In this document: piece after piece, positions 1 to 12,543 of the stretch
How positions within the stretch are numbered: the first letter of the stretch is position 1
Layout of the letters: each line of letters opens with the position of its first letter
Assembly: GCA_019787685.1 (NCBI GenBank)
Contig: JAHNUO010000010.1
Coordinates: 1,674,001-1,738,000, forward strand
Direction of reading: 5' to 3'
Source: Chiua virens
Taxonomy: Eukaryota; Basidiomycota; Agaricomycetes; Boletales; Boletaceae
Length of the DNA: 64,000 bases
Translations under genes and position numbers: made by a program
The notes under the pieces: model-generated
The model's database searches: none
Told to the model about the DNA's origin: nothing
Seen by the model: only the letters and a program-made list of their open reading frames with translations

Positions 1-1598
1 TGCCCTCAGCGCACTCCTGACTCGATCACGGTTCGTGCGAGTTTCTGTCCACACAGAGTTAACTCTACGTAGGTGAACACTACTTGTATGTGAAAATGTG
101 CATGACTTACGTGTCGTGTTGATACGCTTGCATCTCCTGTGCATACCGCAGCCCGCTGCAACATCTGGCAGCTCACAACTTCCCTCGTTGGCCCTGCCTG
201 AGCCAGATTCGCCTAGGTTCCATCCCGCATAATCTCTCGGATTTGTGGAGGGCAACTCCTGTAGCTCAGGCTGCCTCTGTTCCTGAGTTCCACTTACGAC
301 TCATGCTTTGGCTATATGTATGTCGAAGACACAAGCTTTTACGTGCTCCCATATCCTGGTCAGTATTATTATCTCGAAATATATCCCGAGTTGCAATGGA
401 ATCCGCTTATACACCACCATGAGGAAGCAGGACGCTGTCTTCTGACCGCGGTCATTACAACGAACATGAACGTGGAATTGCCGTAGCGTGCTGTTACTGA
501 TGGGGCATTGGGGGCCAAGGGACCAAGGGAAGTCCCAATATATACATACATATTGATATTTTTCTGGAAATCGGACCCTGCACCAGGCGGAACTCGCTAT
601 CAGACCTTGCCACTGTTTGCAGTATGCAACGTGCTGAGAACGATCGTCCAAGATATTGATATCCGAACAGGGACAATGCTAGAATGCTCCAGAGTATCAC
701 GCAACTGCTCTTCTTGGAAATTTCTTTCAGTCACATGAACCGACCTGTAAGCTGCACCTTTTGACGTGTTTCTTTGACGAAATCAACGGCAGATTCAATT
801 CCCCGGGTTTTATATATTCGGCAGATTGGTCAGTCATGAGCGAACTATTTGGAGCACTCGTGGACGAAGCCGGCGTAGGGGATAATGTGCGCCACCGGTT
901 TTGTCGATTAAACCATAACATTCTACTAATTTCTAGAACATACGGTCCGAGTGCCACACATTCCCTAACCTGTTTGGCACCGCCCTCATCCCGCGCCAGT
1001 GTGAACTGCCCACCGTCTAAGGTACGCCGCAGTTCCTGCACCCCAAATATTTATTTGCATGCATTTTTGGTGGCGTCATTTTTTGGAGCAGTGCGCCATG
1101 TGCTCCACAGCGGTTACAACTGCCATTAGACAAAACGTCAACATCTTTTGGGACACATTCTGGGGATGATCCACTAGTGCTTATCGTCGCACGTGTCGTA
1201 AAATCTTATTGGTTGGTTATTTCTATGTGATGTTCTATGTATTGCTCAGCCGACAAGGTTTAAAGGTTATGGGCTAAGTTTGGTCAAGCGTTCCTCCCCT
1301 TTCCAATAGGTTTGGTAAATGAATTCCGGGTCGTCTTTTGCGCCCACAATTGATCGCCTGGAGTTGTCTGGAACGCGCCAGTACCGCTCAGCTCGGCCTG
1401 AGAATGGAGGGTTTGCGTGGGTGTCGGGGAACTTCCTCGCTTCATAGTATAGCGCCTTCATGGCCATATAATCAACCACATGCTTCCAGGGTTAGTTTGG
1501 AATTGAGTCGAGGCCCCGAAGTATCCTCCTGTTCTGTTTGCTTTTTTACGTTCGGTTCAGGGAAAGCATGAAAAAAAAAACAGTACAGTCCACAGCGG
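1..1598. other. no gene supported; one doubtful exon
   Basis: No protein family is recognisable on either strand. A minus-strand open stretch at 1267-1479 (about 70 codons, containing the run YWRVPDNSRRSIVGAKDDP) reads more like protein than its surroundings and is preceded by a pyrimidine tract at 1569-1578. It could be the 3' exon of a gene I cannot name, or a relic. Other open stretches (301-651, 727-1129) overlap each other on both strands and show no family resemblance. Confidence 0.3.
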
Positions 1599-4250
1599 TT
1601 AAGTAAATACAAGGTAGTAGTATGAGTACATGCGCAGGGCAGTCAAGACGAGAGGCAAGTACAAGTATCCAAGAGAGTCATACTGGTTGGCATACTGGGG
1701 GACGAGATCAGAACCGAATATGTCAGGCTCGTGTTCCTCAGGTGGAACAATCTCGCCCTTGGCATTCAACGGCCAGAGTGAATTCTTGAAAAAATTGGAT
1801 GGATCATACAGCTGCTTCACCTCACGCAGCCTCCCCCAGTTATCCCCAAAGCACGCCATAACGCGGTCAGGCAGTTCATTCCTTCCTAAGAACTTGTCGT
1901 AGAATTGGGACACCTGCACATCATCGAACAGGAAAAGGCTTACACTTGGCAAAGGACCACCGATGGTTACAGGAGCGAGCGTCTCGGCAATCCACTGCAT
2001 GAGTCGGAAAGCTACCGTAAACATCGCAGAGAACAAAAATGGAGGTGCACTTACCTCCTCAGCAGACTCAATACATCGTGGATCTTCAAAATCAATATCC
2101 CATTGATGGAGTGCAGCTACAGTGAATGCGGCTTGACGCTGTGACTTCGGCAAGCAACTGTTCTCAAAGTCCACCAAGGCTCCTCCGGCGAGCTCAAAGA
2201 GCCAAGCTTTAGTTCATATGCCGTCCGAGTCAGCACAGCGGGATTGCAAAACGTAAATTTACATACTGCAGCCAACAGGAGTCTGGGAAAATTGAGACAC
2301 CGTTTTGTTTACGACATCATCAGGGAGCGAGTTGATCAACGTAGAGCGGATGTACCACTTGTTGCCCGCTACGTTGGCGTGCGTTCAGTAAACACGCGTA
2401 CGAGGCACTGAATAATTGTCGTACCATTTCCTCTGAGGACTTGTGCGACACTGTCCTGCTGATGCAAAAACGATTTCTCGTCTACTTCATTCAGCAAGCA
2501 ACGCTCGCCGTCCCAAGATGAGATGGCCTGAAGGAATTCTTGGCCTTTGATTTTAGGGCCAACATAACACATTTGGATGACGACGAGGGAATCTTGACCG
2601 GCCGGCCCTGCAGTAAGGAGAACATTGGCGTAGAGCTCTCGGGGTGCGCCCTTGACACAATCGCGGAAATGTTTGATTAACGACGGCGCGGTCGCTCGGT
2701 GGAAGCGACTATAGAAAAGGGGGGGATTAAACGTCGCAACAGGCAAGTGAACATAGAGATCTCACTAGATGAGGCTGCCGGCAAACACGACAGGCACTGG
2801 GAAGGCCCTAGCTTTGTAACGTGTCACGACACCAAAGGCTGGCCCAGCCCCGCGAAGCGCCCACCAGAGATCTAGACCACAATAAATCGCGTGAACCATC
2901 GCCAAAAGTAATGCAACGCGGGGACCGACCTGGATGTTCTTTTTCACTGGCCACCACAATGCTTCCGTCCGCAAGCACCACTTCAGCCTCCACCAAATTA
3001 TCGATGCTCAGTCCGTGAAGACGGCCAAGGAAGCCGAAACCTCCCAGAAGCATGACGGCAGAACCGACCGGGTGAGCCGCGCTATAAATTTGTTCATTCA
3101 TTCACTGTCGTACTAGGCGCGACAGGACCTACAAGGGAATATGATATGGCACAACACTAGGTCCACCTGCTAAAGATTTCGCCTCCAGAGGGTTCGCGGC
3201 ACAGAATTTGTCGACTTCTTTTTGTCTCATACCCGCGCCGAACGTAACAAAGGCATGCGGGTGAATAGGAGTGGCATAGGTAAGCATGTTTTGCGCGGAA
3301 GCGAGGAATGCAGGCGAGGCAAACATTGACCCCGGTAACTGACGTATAAGTTGAGACGTCGAAAGCACAGGCTGAGGGTTCTGACTCGGCCCATCATCGA
3401 GGTAGCTAAACGGATCTGCGGTGACTGAAGTAGGAGATGCCGGTGCTACCTGGGAATCGGAAGTCGTGGAGTCGGAAGTCGACGGAGTGCTTTCGGTAGG
3501 GGTTGCTGACACTTTGATGGCATCTTCGACTGGTAATCCATTGCTTGGAATGGTGCAGTTTGTACAAATATGATGCGAAGACTGATCGGTGAGTCTTCGC
3601 CGATTGGTTGGACGGAAAGGAATGACCACATTTCCGGGATGGAGGAATGTGCGGACAGAGTGGGAAGATGCGTCGTAAGTACGGAGCTTTGCGTCTTCAT
3701 CTCTGCTGCGCTTTCCAATAGGCATAATCTCCGAGATGTTCGACCCTGCCTTTTCTTTGCCTTTGCTACCCGGTGGCGGCATGTCTCTGATACTTGTAAA
3801 ACCTCCATCTTCATTCGGGGATTCGATTTCTGCATGGACTATCCTGCTAAGGTCGACGATGATATCGCCACCGACAGCCCAGCCTGCTGTGCCATAACCA
3901 CCCGCTTTAATGGAGATGGCGAGAGAGTGCTTCTGGCAAAACGTGATAATTCTGGAAGCAAGGTAGCGATGTCAGAAATGGATACACGTGTTCCGGATGC
4001 GTACTTGCTACTCACCGGCTAATGTCCTGAGCATCTAGAGGGGACACGACGGCCATGGACGCGACCTTGACGTCGCCGTTGAACATCTTGGAGTAGTCCA
4101 CGAAACTACTGGAGCTGCAGCAGTGAAGATGAAGGACATATCAAATACATACTCGGGATCCGTCGGCAGATAGACATCGCCGCGAACGGCAGTGTTCAGC
4201 TCCTCGTAGAGGTTAGGAGACAGAGTCTTGACGATAGTTTCTGCGGCCAT
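1599..4250 (-). CDS. FAD-binding PCMH-type oxidoreductase (berberine-bridge-like), multi-exon
   Basis: Flavin-dependent oxidoreductase of the PCMH/BBE superfamily; the substrate is unknown. The ATG at 4248-4250 starts MAAETIVKTLSPNLYEEL. Exons then read through the first half of the FAD domain (NGDVKVASMAVVSP, IKAGGYGTAGWAVGGDIIVD), a Ser/Thr/Pro-rich insert of roughly 140 residues (about 3400-3800), the second half (HPVGSAVMLLGGFGFLGRLH, DLWWALRGAGPAFGVVTRY), the substrate domain (2369-2750) and a C-terminal BBE segment (VKQLYDPSNFFKNSLWPLN), ending at TAA 1599-1601. Introns with GT-AG ends are visible, for example after TPVGC near 2265 and after ESAEE near 2050. The glycine loop has Tyr where flavinylated relatives have His, and no Cys is seen at the second attachment site, so FAD is probably held non-covalently. 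I recall similar inserted basidiomycete homologs. No signal peptide is seen. Exon edges are approximate. Confidence 0.82.
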
Positions 4251-5247
4251 ACTATTAATGAAGATGAAACTTGAAGTGAGATGAGGGAATGGCGTGGACT
4301 AGGGAGACACGAGGGTCTTTTAAAGAGACGAAGGACTCCCTGAATGATAGAAGGGTCTTGGATTTTTCAGGATGATTATGTACATTATAGAACGCACATT
4401 CCGAGGCACCCGGGTGCAATAGGGTCATGAATGCCTAGCTGCTGGGCTATTATGACTATTATTACCGAGCTTCTCTTTGGATGTACCAGTAGCAGGGAGT
4501 GAGGCGATGATGGATAGTTTAATGTGTGGTCATGATGATGGCATCCGGATGCAGTAACTCTGAAAGTTCATCAGAAAATGCTAACATTCTTGAATCGGAT
4601 CAGGCAAAGTCATAATCATTGGCGCAGTGTTAGCTAACGTTACGCACCTCAACAACTTGGCGAGATCTTGGCCTAGTCACGACTCGTTGCGAGTCACTGG
4701 ACTCGGAAGACGCCACCCGGTGAACTCATCTGGCTCCACTAGTCTCCATCCCGGCAACGAGCGGTGGGGCATTGGGACCCTCGAAATGTTGGCCGCCACT
4801 CTCCCAGCTCCACTGCTGGCTGTGTGCGCAAATGTAAACCAGATACTTGCAGATATGATAATAGTCCGCAATCGCCGAATTCAACGGGTTACGGTAACAT
4901 CTCTCCAGCAGTGCTCCACGAGATTGCCATTTTTCACAGCCAAATCCGCTGCGGTGCGCAAACCTTCTCATTAAGCCCCACACACCCCTAACCGACATTC
5001 ACCCCGTTAGAACCATCCCTTGAAAGCATAAAAATCACGTTGAAATCACGTTGTAAAAATACCGGGGACACCACAGCAAAATAAAGCACCCTCGCCAGTG
5101 TTATTGAGCATCACTCCGATAGCATCCAATCATTCTTGGCTCCGATCGTCATCCACGTATTAGAAGACCATGCTCCGCGGAATCAATACATCAAACGGTG
5201 ACAAAGGCATAGTCATAATCTAGATCCTTGGATTTATTCTCACTCGA
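4251..5247. other. intergenic, upstream of the FAD oxidoreductase
   Basis: About 1 kb between the start of the FAD oxidoreductase and the end of the P450, both on the minus strand. It contains a TAACGTTA palindrome at 4635-4642, which resembles motifs found upstream of the acyltransferase genes. No coding exon is supported. Confidence 0.4.
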
Positions 5248-7564
5248 TTATTCCTCTCGGGCAGCGACCGACACGGCCAACGGCAGCTGAGAACCACCTA
5301 CTGCTTCACCTTCGACTGTCGGAAACATCACAGTAGACGGCCCGCGGATAACCATTTCGGATCGATCCGTCATCCTAAATTCGAACTTCCCGATCATTTC
5401 CACAAGGAATGCCTGGATCTCGATTACCCTGGTGAGGTACATTCGCCAGAGGTAGTCAGCACTTTGTATCTATTACAATAACAAAGGAGTGCGTACGCAA
5501 AGCGCCATCCCAAGCATGCGCGGGTACCACCTGAGAATGTCATCCTACCATTGTCGTTAAAGAAGGTGCTGGAGTCAAATCTCCGAGTATCACGATCACA
5601 AAATGCCTCACAGGTTTGAATAGACACCAATGGAGACAGGTTTCTTCTTATTTGCCGCACCTTCCAGCCATCGGTCAGGGTTGAATTCATGTGCGTCTTC
5701 GCCCCAAAGCTCTGTATTACTGTGGGATACCAGGATAAGTCACGCGGCATAATTATGAATATACAAGGCGCCACTGACCGGTTGTACGCAGCAATCGACG
5801 CTACCATCCGTGTCCCTTTGGGGACCACGATTTCACTGATCGATTGACCGGATTCCGTGGTAATTGACCGTGAAAGAGGGAGAATGTCATCTCGTCCAGC
5901 AATACGTTGGACATGAGGCACCACTGGGTGATACCGTAGCCCTTCCTAGTTGCGTGCCCTAAGTTCCATCGGACGGCAGGGATTGAATGTGAATATATAT
6001 ATGTACCTTGATCACTGCCGTAATATAAGGCATCGCATCAAAGTCGGCTGTCGTGAACTGGGTATCACCGCGCGCTCGGATAACAGCCTCCATTTCGCGG
6101 ATTTCAGTACGGAGCTTAGTCTGAATTTTGGGACGCCGCGCAAGCTCCAACAGAATCCAACCAAGGGAGTTTGACGTTGTCTCATGCCCTGCAAGTAGAA
6201 TCGTACTGATGACCTGTCAACCTAAGGAATGGCCAGAAGCCAGGACTGGATCACACCGCATTTGAGCCAACAGCTCTTCTTCTGTCATCTTGTCCTTTGC
6301 GTCCGCGTCCATGTTCGCCCTCACTGCGAAGGTGTCAGTGACGCTGGCAAGCCAATATATCGAGATCTAACCAAGCAGGCTGAAGATATCCCGCCTGTCT
6401 TTGCCTGCCAACAGGCTTTCGGCCTTCTCCTGAACCATCTGTTTGGATATATCTGTTGCTACCCTTTTCGCCTCGCGCGCGCGCTGGAGCCGAGGGTTTG
6501 ATCCGTGATCAGTCATCCACTCTAGTATCCACAGTGGGAAATACTTGGAAGTTGCCTGTATGAAGATCTGTGCGGTGGAGGGATGTCCAAAAATGTCGCT
6601 CCTGGCGAAACACAAATCAGCATCACCTTTATAGGATGCACACGAAGTTGGTACGAACAACATATTATTGTATATTCTCGCCAACGGATGTTGATCGTTC
6701 TGGATTGTGTCAAATTGGATATCGAACGCAGCTGGCAAGCACTTAACTACCCCAGTTCCTGTTTCAGGTAGGGTTTCGGTGACTTACCTTGGCCAATGGC
6801 GTCCAAAGCTCCACGAGAGAGCCAAGTTGGAATATTCAAAACAACTTCTTGCTCACCACTATCCCCAATAATCTCCATCCATTTTGCGCTTATCTGCGTT
6901 ACAAATAAGAATAGTAAACATGGGCTGGCGGCACGTCTTACGGCTTCAGCACATCCTTTGAAAATATTCAAGAATGCTCTGGATTCGGGACCGCCAAATC
7001 CCGGAAGTAAGATCTTCCTCTGTCGCTTATGATCCTCACCTGTCACGACGGTTATCAGAAATTCTCATGGTGGAGCACTTCGCATTACCATCTGCCCAAA
7101 CAATTCCCTTGCCGTTCACCATCCTAGAAAGGACACGGAGATTAGGCTGCTTTGGATAACTGTAAGCAGAGGTGTTGAACATCCGTTGGAGTGCTTTTGA
7201 ATCAGAGACAAGAAGTTGGTCTCCCTAGAGTTAATCAGAAATTGAAGTCAGACACCAGTTACCGAGGCCTGGAATCGATTGAACTTGCTCCGAAGACAGT
7301 CTTGAAGCGAACGACGTTTCCATAGAGCTTTTGCCACTCGAAGTCAGTATCACCGACTGGGCGTTGGAATAGCTCGAGTAAATTTCCTAGAGGAGGTAGG
7401 CACTGTTACGACTAGACACCGAGGACGGACCTACCAAGAAGGAAGGAGGAAGACTTGGGGCCACGGATATTGGACAAAGACGGGCGACTCAAGCGTTTAA
7501 ACAAGGCGTAGACGAAAACGAAAACGAGAGCTGTCAAGCCCGCCATCAAAAAGCTAGAGAGCAT
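5248..7564 (-). CDS. cytochrome P450 monooxygenase (copy 1)
   Basis: Membrane-anchored heme-thiolate monooxygenase; the substrate is unknown. The ATG at 7562-7564 begins MLSSFLMAGLTALVFVF, a hydrophobic N-terminal anchor, followed by the Pro-rich hinge SRPSLSNIRGPKSSSF. Later exons give HKRQRKILLPGFGGPES (6747-7046), the I-helix AGHETTSNSLGW near 6180-6200, the K-helix ExxR as EGLRYHPVVP near 5930, and the heme loop FSGGTRACLGWRFA with its ligand Cys near 5510. The C-terminal exon (IQAFLVEMIGKFEF) ends at TAA 5248-5250. All catalytic signatures are present and introns are short and numerous, so it is probably functional. A clear paralog lies at 37353-39610. The start is shared with a divergent promoter region facing uso1. 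It could act with the neighbouring FAD oxidoreductase, which is inference from position only. Exon edges are approximate. Confidence 0.9.
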
Positions 7565-8452
7565 GGTGGACAAGTGATACGGAACCGCACAATTCCTGGG
7601 GACTATATAGACGCCTCAAGCGGTCCTCACTGACAACAAAGAGATTATGTACCTGTGTAACCACGACCGATCCGTCGGATGCGCCCTTCTCATTCGAGTC
7701 AAGAAACTGCTCTAATCGGTAAGCCATTCTGGTCCCACGAGCCGAAGCGGGTAAATGCGGAACTTGCGGACACAATTGTGTCATACCACCTTACAATGGG
7801 GTCAGGAAATTCTGCTTCGAAGGCAATTCTGTTTGAATTTGGAGTCACGTGGGTTCGTCGGTTAGATGAAGTTCCCATGTCTGGGCGAACCCAAGATATC
7901 CAACTTGGGTGCTATTCATGAAGTGTAATGCACTGGATGTCAGCGGACGACCATACCGAGGCAAGACTGAACTGCGGTTATAGAACGCCACGGGGGGAAA
8001 GCGGCGCAAAGGCGCAAAGGTTGACGGAAGTTCACATCGGTAATGTTGCTCGAAAGGATCTTCTGGACTCGTCTGTGCGATATGATCATCGTGAGCGTCC
8101 AGTGTCGATGTCTGACCTTTGGAAAAGAACCTGAAGCCACCACTGAGTTCAAACTAAGTTCAGCGAGCAAAGTATCAGTTCGTACCGAGAGTCCAAACTC
8201 CAAATGGCGAATGTTTCCATCAGAAGATGACTATTTTGATCCACTTGGCGAATAGGCACCGTGAGCAGCTGACGTATGGCGATGATGATTTGTGTATTGA
8301 ATTATGAATGTGGGGGCCAGTTGGTCAACGTGTATTAGGTGACAAGCTAAGCCTTGTCGTAGTCCGACGTGTCATCTTTTTCCACATTCATCAGGGTGTG
8401 AACCCGACGGACAACAACGACCAACAGCATTACTAGCATTGCTAGGGTTGGC
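7565..8452. other. divergent intergenic region (P450 / uso1 promoters)
   Basis: About 890 bp separate two divergently transcribed genes. No exon, RNA gene or clear repeat is seen; it presumably holds both promoters. Confidence 0.4.
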
Positions 8453-11400
8453 ATGGACTTTCTTTCCCAAACCTACATCGCCCTTCGAGGGCCCACCGGC
8501 GCGCCGCAGTCACCAACGGACACGATCGCAAAGCTCAGCGACCGACTTTCTCCTTCAACACTCCTAGCAGACAGACGCGCCGCAGTCCTATCACTTAAAG
8601 GGCTCACCCGAGATTGCAAAGCAGAAGTTGGCGAACGAGCTTTGCCTGGCCTTATACAAGTATTGCAAAATGATGCGGAAATCGATGCGGACATTGGCAA
8701 AGCCGTCCTCGAAACGCTCCATCATCTCTGCGAGGTGGATGACACATCAAGAGAGCTGGGTCTCAGACATACCGACGCCTTCCTCATCAACGAACAAACG
8801 ACCCACATGTTGTTCGCCCTATTGGGGGACTCTCACTTCTACACTCGCTATGCGACGTTGCAACTTTTGGCAACCCTACTCCAGAACAGGCGGTCCGTGG
8901 TCCAGGGTTACTTTCTCAGAGCACCTAATGGTGCTCCTAGCGTCATATCTGTGTTGGAAGATAAACGAGAAATCATCAGAAATGGTGGGTCGATCGATCA
9001 TTCTATTTCCTGTACTGACGAATATACCCCTAGAAAGTATCTGCGTGATACAATTGCTGATCTCCCAAAGCCCTGATATCCAAAAATTCCTTGCTTTCGA
9101 GGGTGCTTTCGAGAAGTTCTTCAACATTGTAACTCAAGAAGGCGGAGTAGAGGGTGGGGTCACTACCTGTGATGCTCTGCGATGTGTTGATGGTCTATTG
9201 CGTTTTAATGCTTCAAATCAGGTGCGCACTTTGCCTGGAGTCCACGGATGATCCTGACTAGCATAGAGTTATTTCCGTGAGACATCATTACCAGCCCTTC
9301 TATGTTCCCTATTACTCTTCCCGCCGAATCTCCAGCTGCAGGATGCGGCTCCCCAAGAATTTGCGTTGCAATTCTGGGATCAACAAAAGACTGCGAATGT
9401 ATCCCTCATGCTTGGGATCATGGGTATGCTTGTTGGCTCCAAGGGCGGCAGCGTCAGTATCTCTTTTATCATACTTTCCCTTTCATGACTGGTTGTACTT
9501 CAGAGCCAAGAGACAACGTTGTATATCCGATGTTTCATGGAACTTGCGCTTGCTTCAAATGCACCCACTTTCCTGAAGACTCAGGTAAACACCCATTGGA
9601 TCTTATTCCCTATTCTCATGCCCGATAGGCTCTCCGTTTACTTCCAAGCAATCTCGCATTCCCAGTGTCTGACGTCACCTTGACGCCCTACATGCCCGTT
9701 CCTGAGACCAATGGTGAAGAGTGGGATAGACTAGAATCTGCATCTGCACTCGACGTGCTCGTGGAGCTAGCATTGCATGGAGAGTATAATGGTTTGTATG
9801 GTGATAGACGAATGAAAGACGCTCTTGAGTTGCGTGGTGCGGCTCTTACTGTCTTCGATGTAAGTTCTTCTTGCTATTCTTTATGGTTATCAATTCAAGC
9901 ATTCCCGAGAATTTTGTCCGGAAAGAGGAAATCAAACAAGCTATAGTCCAAGGCATGTTACCGCCGGAAGGTGCGCCTTAGTTCCCGCATACTGAATAAG
10001 CGCGTCGCATTAACCCTCATCATAGACCCAGCACACGGTCCGACGATTTCCCCACTCCTCCATGCTTTGTGTATTCCACCCACCACTCCGCTCAATGTCA
10101 TGAATGTTACGACCACTCACTTTGCGACGCTACTTTTCTCGCACTTGCTCGTGTCTTCTCGTTGCAAGGCGCTCGCACGATCCATTAAACCCTCACTAAA
10201 TATTTCTCCCTCTACCCCTAAAAGAGCTCAATTTTTTGTTCCAGCCGATGGCCCGCCCCCATCCAATGCTCCGGAGACAGATGACGACGATGCGCCACAG
10301 AGCCTTATCCCGCTCTTTGCTGAGAACCTCTCCTTATCTTTCTTGTCGAAATCTCGAGTAGACGTCGCGAGCGAAAAGGAAGTAGGTGAATGGGAACGGT
10401 TGATTGTGGGGTATCTTTGTTTGCTGGCACAGTGGCTCTGGGATGACCCTCAGGCTGTCAGAGAGTTCCTCGAAGCGGGTGGGTTGGGTGTGGTGGGTAT
10501 TCTCAAATATCCGTTCAGACTTCTCTAACTGCTTTTATCATCAAAAGCTCGTAGAACCTATCAATCAGAACACCGAAACGGACAGCCTCGTACCTGGTCT
10601 CTGCGTATTTCTTCTGGGTGTCTGTTACGAATTCAATCGCGAACCTGGAGAGATCACTCGGTGAGCTACCATTCGTTGTCATTGCGATATGTTCGTAACC
10701 TTACACTCCCTCGTTCACACAGATCAACAATTTATCCGATCATCTCGCGGTTCGGCGTGGACGCACTGATTGGTCAAATGGCGCGTTTCCGTGAAGACGA
10801 TCGATTCAAATTGGTCACTCCCGAGTCCATGGTTATGACTTCTCGGGCGTCGGCTGGAGTCGCAATCGTACCTAATCAAAATTCAGCTGCGCAGGAGGGT
10901 GAGATCTGGGTCGACTGGGCGTTTGTTGATTTCTGGAAATCGAACCACTGTGAGTGACAACTATGGACAACTTTGAGATGGACTAATGGACTGGCTGGTA
11001 TGACATGGAACATGGGACATGGTGATTAGACGCAGTACAGCGTGGATTAAGCACGGATCCGAACGCGCTGTCCTCTTCGGCATCATCGACTTCGGGTACG
11101 CTCTTCTTTCTCGAGTTGTTCAGAATATAGATAGTCCGTTCCTCTGATTATCTGGCTGCAGGTCCGAGCCCGGAGACCGCTATGTTGATCGACTCGCTTC
11201 GTGACGTGATCCGCACACAAGCAACCGAGATTGACACGCTGCAAGTCAGGCTCAAAGATCTCACCACAAGCTCTTCTACACAGGTACGATGTTGTTCCCA
11301 TTCGCCATCACGTTTTAACGTGGTCCGTTTTTGTCTTCTACTGCCGACTTGTCGGACAATTCCAACAGTCTCAACAGTTCAGAGATCTCGAGGTTCGCAT

Positions 11401-11593
11401 TCTTGATTTCAAGGCTGCTCTGGAAGAAACAGAAGGGAAGAAAAAGGAGGTGGAGAAGGAGCAAGAGGATCTGTTGGTGTTGCTCGATGAGATGAGTACA
11501 AAACGAAGGCGGGACAAAACTCGCATGAGGGAGGCTGGGTTGGAAGTGTCTGAGGATGAGGGGGAGGAGGAAGACGAGGAAGACGAGGAATGA
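8453..11593 (+). CDS. uso1: general vesicular transport factor Uso1/p115
   Basis: Peripheral Golgi/ER-derived vesicle tether that works with Rab1/Ypt1 and SNAREs. Twelve exons can be read: 8453-8984, 9034-9221, 9267-9452, 9504-9584, 9629-9859, 9910-9970, 10026-10492, 10548-10660, 10723-10949, 11030-11095, 11162-11283 and 11369-11593. They sum to 2499 nt, an exact multiple of three, giving about 832 residues. The N-terminal armadillo-like head starts MDFLSQTYIALRG; typical head blocks follow (NQSYFRETSLPALL, LMLGIMGMLVGSKGG, LCVFLLGVCYEFNREPGEIT, MARFREDDRFK). A coiled coil (SLRDVIRTQATEIDTL, KKKEVEKEQEDLL) and an acidic tail (EDEGEEEDEEDEE) end the protein, as in p115. The coiled coil is only about 120 residues, far shorter than the yeast Uso1 rod and nearer the animal p115 arrangement but still shorter. 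Edges come from in-frame GT-AG joins and could be off by a few bases. Confidence 0.92.
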
Positions 11594-12543
11594 GATGGAG
11601 TGAGTTTGCCGGTCGTAAAGGGAAGCGTCACTATCGGCAAGGGTGCTCGAGTTTGTGAGGTCAGGGATGAGTCCGAGTGTTGGATGTGTGGTTGGTCTGG
11701 TACACCTTTTTGTTACTTAGTGGTGCTTAAAAGGTTCGCGTGTGACAGCAGGTTCTGCGCGTGAACGGTGTAGCAGGTGGCCGTAAATCATGAAATCCAC
11801 TATGCATCGTATTTGGTGGTCGCTCGATAATTTATGTCAACAGTAATCTCCGGCGACAAACAATCTCTCGGATCCACCCATGTTCACTGCCACGTCAGAA
11901 AATTGGCTGAGCCTCACTATTGGTGGCCGATCAGCGCTCCTAGCCTGTAATTAACCTCAGACTGGCAGACTCTGAGACGGCGTTTTCATTGCCAAACATA
12001 GGTAATCAAGCGTTCATTACAAATAAACTTTCGAGTTTATGTGCTAAATCGATTAATGCCGCTGGAAAGCTGGCAGTAACACGTCACGGTGTCAAATCAC
12101 CGTGACGCTGCTGCGATCTGGGGCCAGCGGGACTGCCGATTTTCAGCATCCCCATTACGCAGTTTCTTTGGATGTTTCTCATCTGCAAGTGCCTTGTCGT
12201 AACTGCGAATCTAGGCTCCGTGCTTGCGAACCACTGGCGCACCACTCCTACTGGTCTATCACAAAAAGAGGACCACGCAACTTTGATGACTAGAGTCCTC
12301 ACGAATGGAACCCTAACGCGCTACCGGACCCCAATACCATTGATCACCTGCTGGTCGAAACCGTGCGTTTGCCACTTCAGCGCAAACACCACCACAGTCC
12401 AGATTGTTGAACAACACCAGGTTGTACATCCTTTTGCGAACCAATAAGATGTACACCATCATAACGGTCCCACATTATAATAAAAATAAAGAGAAGGGAA
12501 ACAACAGATCACCAATGGACGAGGTCCGTAAAAATGCAAAAAA
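11594..12543. other. convergent intergenic region
   Basis: About 950 bp lie between the 3' ends of uso1 (+) and the MoCo-sulfurase-like gene (-). Only overlapping short open frames are present and no family is recognised. It likely holds both 3' UTRs. Confidence 0.4.
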
